A DNA stretch of 64,000 bases from Clostridium swellfunianum (lineage in GTDB: Bacteria; Bacillota; Clostridia; Clostridiales; Clostridiaceae). The notes under the pieces were generated by a model, which was not told the DNA's origin, searched no databases, and was given only the letters and a program-made list of their open reading frames with translations. The stretch covers positions 1,463,354 through 1,527,353 of the forward strand of contig NZ_JAMOFV010000006.1 in assembly GCF_023656515.1 (NCBI RefSeq), written 5' to 3'. Position numbers and translations under genes: made by a program. Position 1 is the stretch's first letter, and every line of letters begins with the position of its first letter. Positions 1 through 8,200 of this stretch are shown here, piece by piece.

Positions 1-1147
1 TCTGCGGGTTATTCTTTAAATTTGGATCACTTAGCAAAGCTTGAGCTAGAAGCGCCAATTGGTCATGGCCAGCTTTTAGATTGCTCATTCCAGAAGACAA
101 ACCCTCCATTCCAGTGCTTAATCCATTAATTCCATCGTTCAAGCCTGAAATGCCGCTATCAAAAGCACTACTGTTTTTAGCCAGTTCGCCTAATCCATTT
201 GATAAGCTGTTGATCCCAGCCACCAAGCCTTCGCTGTCCTTAGCAGCTTGAAGCATTCCCTTATGAAGCTCATTCATACCATTAGAGATTTGCACTGTCC
301 CTGCTGCAGCTTCATTAGAAGCTTTGCTTAGAGTTTCAATACCAAAATTAAGCTCAACCATACCATTTTTAAGCTTTTTAGTTCCGTTAACAAGCTCATC
401 TATACCATCCTCAATACCCTTTGAACCTTCAGATAATTCCCCAAGTCCATCGGTAAGTTTGTTTAAATCCTTTGATATATCTTCTGGTATAGCACTACCA
501 GAGGCTATAAGGGTTATATTTATAGGTTCAAGCTCTATATCATTTCCATCCATCTCAAGAACAAAACTTTGCTCCTTTGGAGGGAGAGCCACAAAGCTAA
601 TAGTTGTTTTCTTTCCTACTACCACTTTTGAGCCTTCAGTAACTATATTTTTACATACGTCCTGACTTGCAGCAACTTGAATTTGAGCCATTAGTTGAGA
701 AGCTAAATCCTTGTCCTTTGAGTCAAAATTCACCTTAAATGCAATTTTGACGTGTCCGCTTTTACCTCCAAGTTCCTCTGCTTTTATTTCCTTGTCATCT
801 AAATAGTATTTAATTTGAATATTCACAGGAAGCTGCTTTTCTATGGTACCTTCATAATACAGTCCTTTATCTTTTATAAGCCCCATAGGCCACTTAATTT
901 CGCTGCCATTAACCATTGGCTTCTCAAAACCTGATAAGTTTTTTATATCTTTATAGTTACCATAGTCTGTATAATAATCTTTATCATCACTGCCATAAAT
1001 ATGGTTAACAATTTTTATTTCTGCTGTACTTCCATCACTTTTTAAGGAAGCATATACTGTTTCATCTTTAGCTGTTTTTCCGTATACTACAGTACCTGAA
1101 CTTACTATAGAAAACGCTAATAATGCACTAATAAGCTTTTTATTCAT
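1..1147 (-). CDS. Secreted protein with helical repeats, partner of the MMPL exporter (3' end outside window)
   Basis: The reading frame stays open to the window edge, giving about 382 residues without a stop. It starts at an ATG whose first 8 bases overlap the end of the MMPL gene (ATGAATAA), so the two are translationally coupled. Residues 1-24 form a signal peptide (MNKKLISALLAFSIVSSG, then VVYG). A beta-rich part follows, and from about residue 195 a long run of Leu/Gly-spaced heptad-like repeats (forms such as LxxGLxxLxxG and NGMxELxxG), as in the C-terminal parts of YhgE/Pip-type proteins. I infer a surface or periplasm-like adaptor working with the MMPL pump. The precise family is not certain because the C-terminus is missing. 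Confidence 0.8.
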   Translation of the reverse strand, partial: MNKKLISALLAFSIVSSGTVVYGKTAKDETVYASLKSDGSTAEIKIVNHIYGSDDKDYYTDYGNYKDIKNLSGFEKPMVNGSEIKWPMGLIKDKGLYYEGTIEKQLPVNIQIKYYLDDKEIKAEELGGKSGHVKIAFKVNFDSKDKDLASQLMAQIQVAASQDVCKNIVTEGSKVVVGKKTTISFVALPPKEQSFVLEMDGNDIELEPINITLIASGSAIPEDISKDLNKLTDGLGELSEGSKGIEDGIDELVNGTKKLKNGMVELNFGIETLSKASNEAAAGTVQISNGMNELHKGMLQAAKDSEGLVAGINSLSNGLGELAKNSSAFDSGISGLNDGINGLSTGMEGLSSGMSNLKAGHDQLALLAQALLSDPNLKNNPQ

Positions 1148-3233
1148 TTATGCTTTCACTCCCCATTTTTAAAGTTTTATATTTTTTAGGCCAGCCCATT
1201 GTAGTAGTTCTTATTAAAGAATCAAATATAACTAAGACGCCTGGAAGCAGTGTAAATACAAGTACCAAGCTTATAAGCGAACCTCTTCCAATCATAAGAG
1301 TAAGCTCCGCCGTTGTTCTTATTGTAGTAATGAAGGATATGCTGAAAGTTCCTGCTATCAGTATAAGTGCACTTGTAAGTACAGACCTTCCAGTATCTCC
1401 AATAGTCTTTACAGCTGCTTCCACAGGTGGCATTTGTTCCAGATTTTCTTTATATCTTGAAGTAAACAAAATTGCGTAATCCACTGTGGCCCCAAGTTGA
1501 ATAGCTCCTATTATAATAAAGCTGATAAAATTTATTGTATTTCCTTGAAGATATGGTATGCTTAGGTTTATCCATATTCCAAGCTGTATAACAAAGATTA
1601 GCAGCAGAGGAATTGCTATAGATTTAAAGGTTATTAGAAGAATTAAACCTATAAGAAAAATAGATATAATATTTACTACTGAGAAATCCTTGGAAGTAAC
1701 CTGCTGAAGATCCTTATAAACCACAGCCTGGCCTGTTAAATACCATTCATCATAATACTTGGCTGCTACATCACCTATTTCGTCCAAGGCTTTTGAAGCT
1801 TTTTCTCCTTCCACTCCTGTTAAGAGGTTTACAGCAAAATAAGTGTATTTATCTGATTCAAAAGCTTCTTTAGCTTCCTTTGGAATTATGGAATCTGGAA
1901 GATATTCATCAACCATAGAATAGAGTCCTTGTATAGTGTCTATACTATCCTTTGTTTTAAGTTGGTTTATAAGAGTATTTATCTTTACTTTATCTCCCTT
2001 AGGAACAATTAGAACAACTTCATTGCTCTTTCCAAACACTTCTTCAATTTTTCTATTGTGTACCGCAGATTTTGAATTCTCAGCTAATGTCTTTTCATTT
2101 GAATAATAATATTTAAGCTTTGACTGTCCTAAAAATACAGGTACAGTTAAAATAAGTGCTATAATAACAGCTACATTACGAAGTGCTGCAAGCTTTCTTG
2201 AGTTTTTATTAAAGTCAGGTAAAAATATCTTATGCTTATATTTATTAAATCTCTCATCAAGTTTCAAAATTAAAACAGGCATTAAAGTCATAACTGCTAC
2301 AAGACTGAAAAACACTCCCTTTGCAAGTACAATTCCCATATCTCTGCCTATTCCATACTTCATAGCAACAAGAGCAAGGAAACCGCTAACCGTAGTCATC
2401 GCACTGGCAGAAACAGAACTGAAGGATTTAATGATTGCATTAATCATTGCCTCTTTTTTATCCCTGCTTTGTTTCTCTTCATGAAATCTGTGGAGCAGGA
2501 ATATGGAGTAATCCATGGAAACTGCAAGCTGGAGAATACTTGATACGGAGTTTGTCATAGAAGATATCTTCCCGAAAAACATATTTGTTCCCATGTTTAA
2601 TACTGTAGCCACACCAATGGTTATAAAAAATAAAATTGGCTCATAATAGGCTTCAGAGGATATAACCAGTATAATTGTTATAATTATGAAGGCAGCAGCT
2701 GAATAAAGAAATAATTCCCTAGAGGTAGTATCCATCATGTCCTTTGATACCGCTGCAGGTCCTCCTAGGTAATGCTCCTCCTTAACCATATCATCTATTT
2801 TATCTAATGCTTTTCTAGTTGATATACTTTCATTTCCTTCTTTAAACTGTATCTGGAAAAGACTATATTCACCACGCACAAATCTTTCAGTCAGCTTTTC
2901 ATCAAAAAATTCAGCAGGCTTATTTATATCTTCTATGCTGTCTAGCCAGACTACCTCTTCTACGCCTGGAAGTTCTTTAATTTTATCTTTTAATTCCTTG
3001 ACCGCATAAAGCTCACTGTTTTTCACCATTAATGATGCCGTGCCATTGATGCTGAACTCATGTTCAAGTTTCTGCTTTCCCTTGATAGAGTTCATGCTGC
3101 TAGGAAGATAAGACCCTAAATCATACTCTATTGATACGAACCTCGAGCCTATAAGGGAAAATAAAATAGCACAGATATAAAACATAATAATGAACTTTTG
3201 ATGTTCAACAATGAATTTAGCAAACCTCTTCAT
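1140..3233 (-). CDS. MMPL/RND-family transporter
   Basis: A 697-residue integral membrane protein with the duplicated MMPL/RND layout: TM1 (about residues 12-30), a large extracellular domain (31-175), a bundle of five TMs including the QLAVSMDYSIFLLHR segment, then a second copy with TM7 near 350, an extracellular domain and a bundle with IQLGATVDYAILFTSRYKE. The Asp in each bundle (SMDYS, TVDYA) matches the position expected for proton coupling. The family exports lipids, fatty acids or antimicrobials. It lies downstream of a TetR gene and a long palindrome and overlaps the next gene by 8 bases, so regulator, pump and secreted partner form one unit. The substrate is unknown. Confidence 0.92.
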   Translation of the reverse strand: MKRFAKFIVEHQKFIIMFYICAILFSLIGSRFVSIEYDLGSYLPSSMNSIKGKQKLEHEFSINGTASLMVKNSELYAVKELKDKIKELPGVEEVVWLDSIEDINKPAEFFDEKLTERFVRGEYSLFQIQFKEGNESISTRKALDKIDDMVKEEHYLGGPAAVSKDMMDTTSRELFLYSAAAFIIITIILVISSEAYYEPILFFITIGVATVLNMGTNMFFGKISSMTNSVSSILQLAVSMDYSIFLLHRFHEEKQSRDKKEAMINAIIKSFSSVSASAMTTVSGFLALVAMKYGIGRDMGIVLAKGVFFSLVAVMTLMPVLILKLDERFNKYKHKIFLPDFNKNSRKLAALRNVAVIIALILTVPVFLGQSKLKYYYSNEKTLAENSKSAVHNRKIEEVFGKSNEVVLIVPKGDKVKINTLINQLKTKDSIDTIQGLYSMVDEYLPDSIIPKEAKEAFESDKYTYFAVNLLTGVEGEKASKALDEIGDVAAKYYDEWYLTGQAVVYKDLQQVTSKDFSVVNIISIFLIGLILLITFKSIAIPLLLIFVIQLGIWINLSIPYLQGNTINFISFIIIGAIQLGATVDYAILFTSRYKENLEQMPPVEAAVKTIGDTGRSVLTSALILIAGTFSISFITTIRTTAELTLMIGRGSLISLVLVFTLLPGVLVIFDSLIRTTTMGWPKKYKTLKMGSESINE

Positions 3234-3256
3234 AATCCATCCCTTTCTTAACTAAC

Positions 3257-3306
3257 TTATTAAAACATAAATTTAAAACAAGTGTTTTAAATTTATGTTT
3301 TAATAA
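3257..3306. promoter_or_regulatory. Near-perfect 50-bp palindrome, likely TetR operator
   Basis: Two 24-base arms (3257-3280 and 3283-3306) are perfectly complementary around a 2-base AG centre. The inner halves read TTTAAAACA and TGTTTTAAA. It ends 24 bases before the ATG of the MMPL gene, in the gap between that gene and the TetR gene. Position and symmetry fit an operator for the adjacent TetR protein (inference). As RNA it could also fold into a hairpin, but no T-run follows. Confidence 0.7.
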
Positions 3307-3422
3307 TATCATGCTGAATTTCTGTAGTCAATGAGTAAAATAGTAAAACTAAATCTCTCTGAATTATTTATATTGTAATCCTTCCTACATATAAAACTAT
3401 CCTAAATTTCAGCCAAATAAAA

Positions 3423-3448
3423 AAGACCTGCTTCCATTAGCTGGTCTT
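3423..3448 (-). terminator. Intrinsic terminator of the TetR gene
   Basis: AAGACC (3423-3428) pairs with GGTCTT (3443-3448), overlapping the TetR stop codon. On the minus strand the stem is followed by TTTTTTATTT. It may partly separate tetR transcription from the MMPL gene. Confidence 0.65.
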
Positions 3449-4055
3449 ACTTACTTGATAAAATATCAGTTATAAATCTTTCTATGTATTCCTTTAATTC
3501 TTTATCGCTATCTATTCCTGATATACCCTTTTCTGAAAAATATATTTTAGATATTATATGGTGAACAACCAAACCTACAATTCCAGAGAAAATCTCTAAA
3601 TACTTATGTTTTACTATCTGAGGATTGCTGCAGCCTGTGACTTTTATAATACTGTCCTCAATCATATCCTGAACTTCTTTATCCAAATAAACCCTTTGAA
3701 TTAAAGCGGGGTTATATGTTCTATCAACAGTAGCAAGACTTATAACAAGTTCTGTTACTGCCGGAAACTTAAACATAAACTCTGTAAGATTATAAGCCCA
3801 CTTCACAAGCTTCTCTAATGGGCTTAAGTCGCTGTTTTTTAGAATCTCATGCTGTTTGCTGTTAAGCAAGTTAGCATAATAGTTTTCTACTTCCTTTAAT
3901 AAGTTGTTTTTGTTGCCAAAGTAATAGTTAATAGCAGCTACATTTACCCCAGCTGCCTCTGTAATCTCTCTTGTTGTAACCTCTCCCTTAAATCCAAATA
4001 TATCTATTGCTGCTTGCAAAAGCTTATTTTTTGTATCTAAATTTTCATTAGCCAT
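3447..4055 (-). CDS. TetR/AcrR-family repressor
   Basis: About 202 residues. An N-terminal helix-turn-helix at residues 8-52 carries TTREITEAAGVNVAAINYYF, the TetR recognition-helix pattern, and an all-helical ligand domain follows. I chose the ATG at 4055 over an in-frame TTG at 4061 because GAGGG lies 6 bases upstream of it. It is followed by a palindrome and the MMPL exporter on the same strand, the common arrangement of a local repressor controlling an efflux pump. The ligand is unknown. Confidence 0.9.
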   Translation of the reverse strand: MANENLDTKNKLLQAAIDIFGFKGEVTTREITEAAGVNVAAINYYFGNKNNLLKEVENYYANLLNSKQHEILKNSDLSPLEKLVKWAYNLTEFMFKFPAVTELVISLATVDRTYNPALIQRVYLDKEVQDMIEDSIIKVTGCSNPQIVKHKYLEIFSGIVGLVVHHIISKIYFSEKGISGIDSDKELKEYIERFITDILSSK

Positions 4056-4191
4056 ACTCAACCCTCATTTGTGTGTATAATGGTATTTTTTACTTCTTAG
4101 CATTATGTTATCATATTGATTCAAATGGTACAATAGCCATAAAAATTACATCCCTAGCGAAGATATAAAATATTAAGAATTTTTTCATCAC

Positions 4192-4255
4192 ACTATTGTT
4201 TAATGAACAATAGTATGCTACTATAAAACTACACTATTATTCATTAAACAATAGT
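4192..4255. promoter_or_regulatory. Paired inverted-repeat operators upstream of the HAAS/RDD-PadR operon
   Basis: Site 1 (4192-4214) has perfect 9-base arms ACTATTGTT and AACAATAGT around TAATG. Site 2 (4233-4255) is the same 23-base sequence on the opposite strand with one base changed. The centres are 41 bp apart, close to four helical turns, so two dimers would bind the same DNA face. The first gene starts 54 bases downstream. The PadR protein encoded in this operon is the obvious candidate binder (inference). Confidence 0.75.
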
Positions 4256-4309
4256 GTATTAAATAGGATGTGTAGGTTACGCACTATTAGGAAATATAGG
4301 AGGGTAAAA

Positions 4310-5206
4310 ATGACAAGAAAAGAATTTTTAACAGAACTGGAAAACTCGCTGGAAGGCAAACTTCCTCAAGATGAAATCAGCGAAATACTGAATGACTACA
4401 ACGACATATTTGGAAATGGTATATATGATGGAAAAACTGAAGAAGAAACAGCTATAGAGTTAGGCTCACCTGCTAAAATTGCAAGAAAAATACTTGAAGA
4501 TACCCCGGAAAAACAGTTCAAATCAAACGCCGATAAGTCTTATACCGATACAAGAAATCTTGCATCTATGTCAAGCCGTTTTGGAGCCTTTGCCATAGAC
4601 ACAATTATTGGCACTATCATACTTGTCATCATCATGGCTGCAGCTTATATACCTTTCTTAAACCAAGAAAGGGTTATATGGAATGTGGATAATGGCGGCA
4701 GTGGTTATGAAGCTAAATTTCATAAAGATAGCAATGGTTTAACAACAAAGGTTGAAGTTCTAGATAAAAACCATAAAAATGTCTTCGAGGGCAGCAGTGA
4801 AGAATTTGTAAGCTTTATTGATTCAAACAAACTTGATATCTCCAAGGACTTTAGCATACGAAAACATGTTACAACCGTTAAAGTTCCTTTTCCCTCAAGA
4901 GTTAAATTACTAATATTTCTTACAGCGCTACTGGCTTCAAATATATTTAATTCATTTATAACCTGGAAGCTTAAGGGCTATACTATTGGAAAGAAGCTTT
5001 TTAAAATTAGAGTTCAGAAAATTGATGGATCAGCAATCTCCTTTATGGATGCCATCTTTAGAGAATTAATTATTAAATCCATTGCTAACGTAATATTATG
5101 CGGTCTCTTGAATATAGGCTCACTAATTTGGGCATCTTTAACTAGCGAGCGGAACACAGTTCACGATAGAGCAGCGAAAACAATAGTTGTTTCAGTGAGA
5201 GGATGA
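4310..5206 (+). CDS. HAAS (DUF1700-like) plus RDD-domain membrane protein
   Basis: 298 residues from the ATG at 4310, chosen because AGGAGGG lies 5 bases upstream; an in-frame start at 4268 has no ribosome binding site. Residues 1-65 (TRKEFLTELENSL through ELGSPAKIARKIL) match the HAAS/DUF1700 domain commonly encoded with PadR regulators. After about residue 85 comes an RDD-type membrane domain with TMs near 95-115 and 200-220, a large extracellular insertion between them, and IGKKLFKIRVQ ahead of the last TMs. It ends 4 bases before the PadR gene, in one operon. It probably relays a membrane signal or envelope stress to PadR (inference). Confidence 0.82.
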   Translation: MTRKEFLTELENSLEGKLPQDEISEILNDYNDIFGNGIYDGKTEEETAIELGSPAKIARKILEDTPEKQFKSNADKSYTDTRNLASMSSRFGAFAIDTIIGTIILVIIMAAAYIPFLNQERVIWNVDNGGSGYEAKFHKDSNGLTTKVEVLDKNHKNVFEGSSEEFVSFIDSNKLDISKDFSIRKHVTTVKVPFPSRVKLLIFLTALLASNIFNSFITWKLKGYTIGKKLFKIRVQKIDGSAISFMDAIFRELIIKSIANVILCGLLNIGSLIWASLTSERNTVHDRAAKTIVVSVRG

Positions 5207-5210
5207 TTTT

Positions 5211-5519
5211 ATGGATACCCAACTTAAAAAAGGTATACTAGAGATGTGCATTTTATTTCAGCTTACAAAAAATGATATGTACGGCTATGAAATAATGAAA
5301 ATAATAAAAGATGTTTTTCCTGATGTTTATGATGGCTCTATATATGCTATCTTAAGGCGTCTCAATGCTGATGGGCACACGGAAACCTATATGAGAGAAT
5401 CAACAGGTGGACCTCAAAGAAAGTATTATAGAGTTACTACTGAAGGAAAAAATTACTGCCTAAGCGTCATAGAGGAATGGAATATGCTGAAAAACAGCGT
5501 AGAAACCTTAGGAATATAG
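5211..5519 (+). CDS. PadR-family transcriptional regulator
   Basis: 102 residues, the usual short PadR type. The winged helix holds the signature KGILEMCILFQLTKNDMYGY near the N-terminus, SIYAILRRLNADG in the recognition region, and GGPQRKYYRVTTEG in the wing. A GAGAGG ribosome binding site sits just upstream, 4 bases after the HAAS/RDD stop. The paired operators at 4192-4255 suggest autoregulation. PadR proteins of this size repress the membrane-protein gene they are encoded with. Confidence 0.93.
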   Translation: MDTQLKKGILEMCILFQLTKNDMYGYEIMKIIKDVFPDVYDGSIYAILRRLNADGHTETYMRESTGGPQRKYYRVTTEGKNYCLSVIEEWNMLKNSVETLGI

Positions 5520-5525
5520 TTATGA

Positions 5526-5554
5526 TAAGGAGATAGCTAAAAGCCATCTCCTTA
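5526..5554. terminator. Bidirectional terminator between the padR and amidase genes
   Basis: TAAGGAGAT (5526-5534) pairs with ATCTCCTTA (5546-5554), extended by AGC/GCT-type pairing inside. It separates two convergent genes and overlaps the stop codon of the amidase gene. The flanking T-runs are weak. Confidence 0.6.
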
Positions 5555-6499
5555 CCTATTAGAAAACACCTTGTCTACACCTTTAGCTAGCCCCAAAGCA
5601 ATTTTGTTTTGATAATCGCTTGAATTTAATAGACTATCCTCAGTTGGATTTGATAAAAACCCCATCTCTACCAGCACCACTGGAACCCTTGACCAATTAA
5701 AACCAGTAAGATCATTTCTTGTTACAACGCCTCTATCTTGCATATTAGCTTCTTCTACTAAGGTCTTTAATATGGTTTCTCCATATTCCCTGCTTACTTT
5801 TGCAATACTTTTTGCATATCCAGCTTGTCCAGGAACAAGCATTGAAGCACCTTTAATTGAGCTACTTGTTGATGAATCAGCATGAATTCTTATAACCAAA
5901 TCTGCATTGTTCTTATTTCCAATTTCAGCTCGTTCTATATTTCCTACAGTTTGCGTATCACTAGTTCTAGTCATAATAACAGTGTACCCTTCTTTTTCCA
6001 AAAGCTTCTTAAGCTTCTGAGAAACCTGAAGTGCTATAACATGCTCTGGAGTTTTTGATTTTACCCCTGTAGCTCCACTTACATTTTTAGGTTTCAGTTC
6101 ATTTGAATCCGGTGAAACCTTCTCCTTTTCAGAACCTGATCTTCCTCCATGCCCTGCATCTACGACAATAACTTTATTATTTTTTTTTGCTTGTTTAGTA
6201 TTAGTGTTGGTATCCTTTGGCTTTTCGTTTTTCACATCAACTTTTGAGGAAGCCTCCTCAGTAGACTTATTTTCAGAACTATTATTTTTGTTTATATCTT
6301 CTTTGGCTTGAGAGTTCTCCTTGTTCTGTGTTCCATCTTTAACTTCAGCAGTGTTACTTTGTGACTGACTAATTCCTTCTGATAGGACGCTGTTATTTAC
6401 CTTCCCATTCGTATCGTTTGATACAGCTCGGCTACACCCTGACATTGTGAATACTATAAACAAAATACCCACTAAGCAATTAATAAATTTTCTATACAT
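5552..6499 (-). CDS. Lipoprotein N-acetylmuramoyl-L-alanine amidase (Amidase_3)
   Basis: 315 residues from the ATG at 6499, preceded by AAGGAGAG; an upstream in-frame ATG at 6517 lacks one. Residues 1-22 are a lipoprotein signal with lipobox TMSGC (Cys22). A low-complexity Asn/Ser/Lys/Glu linker runs to about residue 108. The Amidase_3 domain follows with zinc-site motifs VVDAGHGG (His117), EHVIALQVSQ (Glu) and IRIHADSS (His), and the catalytic Glu in LVEMGFLSN. It cleaves the bond between muramic acid and L-Ala in peptidoglycan at the outer face of the membrane, like CwlD/CwlB-type amidases. It stands alone between terminators. Confidence 0.92.
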   Translation of the reverse strand: MYRKFINCLVGILFIVFTMSGCSRAVSNDTNGKVNNSVLSEGISQSQSNTAEVKDGTQNKENSQAKEDINKNNSSENKSTEEASSKVDVKNEKPKDTNTNTKQAKKNNKVIVVDAGHGGRSGSEKEKVSPDSNELKPKNVSGATGVKSKTPEHVIALQVSQKLKKLLEKEGYTVIMTRTSDTQTVGNIERAEIGNKNNADLVIRIHADSSTSSSIKGASMLVPGQAGYAKSIAKVSREYGETILKTLVEEANMQDRGVVTRNDLTGFNWSRVPVVLVEMGFLSNPTEDSLLNSSDYQNKIALGLAKGVDKVFSNR

Positions 6500-6542
6500 T
6501 TTTTCTCTCCTTCTCACAACAGCAACTAGCAGTTTAAATACG

Positions 6543-7490
6543 CTAGTTGTTATATATTTTTAAAATTTCATATAACTTTTCTCTTATATTTTCAACTAGC
6601 TCAAATGGCTTTTTAACAATTGCATCTTTGCCATAAGTAATAAAGTAATCTGAAAAAAAGTATATATCCTTTTTCGTAATGCTTCCACTCAAATATCCTG
6701 TTCCATCTTCACGTTTAGTAAGCTTAATATTTGACCAATTTACTGTTTGAAATTTTTCTACACCTTTTTTACTTAACTCTACATATAGCTTAAGAGTCTC
6801 TTTATCATGGTCCAATATCAAATAACGATTTTTCAAAGTTATATTGGATAAGTCAATAGGTTTCGTATCTTCATCAGCTGTTAAAGCTTTTATGCGGTCA
6901 CATCTGAAAACCCTATAATCTTTAGTTGAGAAGCAGTAAGAGGGACAATACCATTTCCCTTCATTTGCATAAATGCCTATTGGCTGAATACTTCTTCTGC
7001 TGATTTTTTCATTTACTTCATAGCTTATTACGATAACCTTCTGTTGGATTGCTGCATCTAAAAGCTGCCTTAAGAGGGGTATCTCCTCCTGTTGGTAAAC
7101 TGCCATAAAATCAACTCTATCTTCTAATCTATCTATTGCATCTCTGATATCTCCAGAAAGATTTAAATAAAATTTCTTTTTGATTGACTCGTACTCAATT
7201 TTAAATGGAAGAGAGGTATAATGTTTTAACGCATGGATCATGAAAAATATTGATATTGCCTCATCTTCACTAAATGCAATAGGAGGAAGAATTCTTTCTT
7301 TTAGTATATGATATCCACCATGCGGTCCCACCTCAGAATATAGAGGAACTCCCATTTCGCTTAGTTCTTGCAAATCCCTTAAAATAGTCCTTTTAGAAAC
7401 TCCAAATTCTTGAGCCAGTTCACCAACAGTAAATCTTTTTTTCCTATTAACCATCATTATCATTTCATTTAATCTTTTTGCTTTTGACAT
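6543..7490 (-). CDS. YafY-type HTH/WYL transcriptional regulator (copy 1)
   Basis: 315 residues from the ATG at 7490, preceded by GGAGG; the 25 extra upstream codons are hydrophobic noise with no ribosome binding site. Residues 1-55 form the HTH_11 winged helix (FTVGELAQEFGVSKRTILRD). The WYL domain is around 140-215, ending with YRVFRCDRIKAL, and a WCX-type C-terminal extension follows. It is divergent from the VOC-protein gene at 7614 and is paralogous to the regulator at 9240; both share the operator form TGACA-N5-TGTCA in front. It probably senses a small ligand and controls the VOC gene and itself (inference). Confidence 0.9.
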   Translation of the reverse strand: MSKAKRLNEMIMMVNRKKRFTVGELAQEFGVSKRTILRDLQELSEMGVPLYSEVGPHGGYHILKERILPPIAFSEDEAISIFFMIHALKHYTSLPFKIEYESIKKKFYLNLSGDIRDAIDRLEDRVDFMAVYQQEEIPLLRQLLDAAIQQKVIVISYEVNEKISRRSIQPIGIYANEGKWYCPSYCFSTKDYRVFRCDRIKALTADEDTKPIDLSNITLKNRYLILDHDKETLKLYVELSKKGVEKFQTVNWSNIKLTKREDGTGYLSGSITKKDIYFFSDYFITYGKDAIVKKPFELVENIREKLYEILKIYNN

Positions 7491-7510
7491 TGCTACCTCC
7501 AAAATGACTA

Positions 7511-7525
7511 TGACATAGTTTGTCA
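7511..7525. promoter_or_regulatory. Inverted repeat TGACA-N5-TGTCA, likely WYL-regulator operator
   Basis: TGACA (7511-7515) and TGTCA (7521-7525) flank TAGTT in the gap between the divergent WYL regulator (start 7490) and VOC gene (start 7614). The same arms and spacing occur at the other WYL locus at 9200-9214. Confidence 0.6.
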
Positions 7526-7613
7526 CTATTATATTATACAATAATAAATACATTAGTAATAACACATACTTAATTTTGTGTAAAAAAATAATATTATAAA
7601 GGAGATGTATATT

Positions 7614-8036
7614 ATGTCATGCCAACTTGTTTCTTATATTCTAATGAACGGAAGAGCAAAAGAAGCTATTGAATATTATCAAAATGCATTAAATGCAAAA
7701 GTTCTTTTTGAACAAACCTTTGGTGAAGGACCAAAGGATGATGTGATTAAGATGAAAGAGGATGAGTTAAATCTTGTTGCACATTCAGTATTGAAGATTG
7801 GTGAAAATAAAATTATGATTGCTGATATTATTCCTGAGCTCCCATTTCAAAATGGAACCCAGGTTTCAATTTGTATAACAACTGACGATATTGAGGAAGC
7901 TAAACAGTTTTATGAAAACTTAAAGAAAGAAGGCACAGTCCTTATTGAACTTAATGAAATCTACTTCAGCCCTGCATATGGTATGGTAACTGATAAATTC
8001 GGAGTTACTTTTCAAATTTATACTAATAGACAATAA
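7614..8036 (+). CDS. VOC-superfamily (PhnB/glyoxalase-like) protein
   Basis: 140 residues from the ATG at 7614; the ATG at 7605 lies inside the AAAGGAG ribosome binding site and cannot be the start. The pattern of two beta-alpha-beta-beta-beta modules is visible, beginning CQLVSYILMNGRAKEAIEYY and ending YFSPAYGMVTDKFGVTFQIY, close to the PhnB-like group with its VTDKFGVxFQI ending. These proteins bind metals or small hydrophobic compounds, and some give drug resistance. It is divergent from a WYL regulator that probably controls it. The substrate is not evident. Confidence 0.88.
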   Translation: MSCQLVSYILMNGRAKEAIEYYQNALNAKVLFEQTFGEGPKDDVIKMKEDELNLVAHSVLKIGENKIMIADIIPELPFQNGTQVSICITTDDIEEAKQFYENLKKEGTVLIELNEIYFSPAYGMVTDKFGVTFQIYTNRQ

Positions 8037-8045
8037 ATATAATTA

Positions 8046-8075
8046 GAGGGTCTCTTTTTAGACACCCTCTTAATC
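8046..8075 (+). terminator. Terminator after the VOC gene
   Basis: GAGGGT-C-TCT (8046-8055) pairs with AGA-C-ACCCTC (8060-8069), a stem with one C-C mismatch and a T loop, followed by TTAATCTATTTTT. Confidence 0.6.
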
Positions 8076-8200
8076 TATTTTTATAGCTATAATCATTTTT
8101 TACATAATAAATTCTGCTTTATTTGGAGCGATGATAGTTTTGTCATACTCTTTCAATTGAACTAGTAGTATGGTTTTTCTTAGCTTTTACTACATTTCTA

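Noticed and set aside
324-665. Plus-strand ORF of 113 codons
   Set aside because: It is the antisense of the secreted protein gene, which has a signal peptide, coupled start and coherent repeats.
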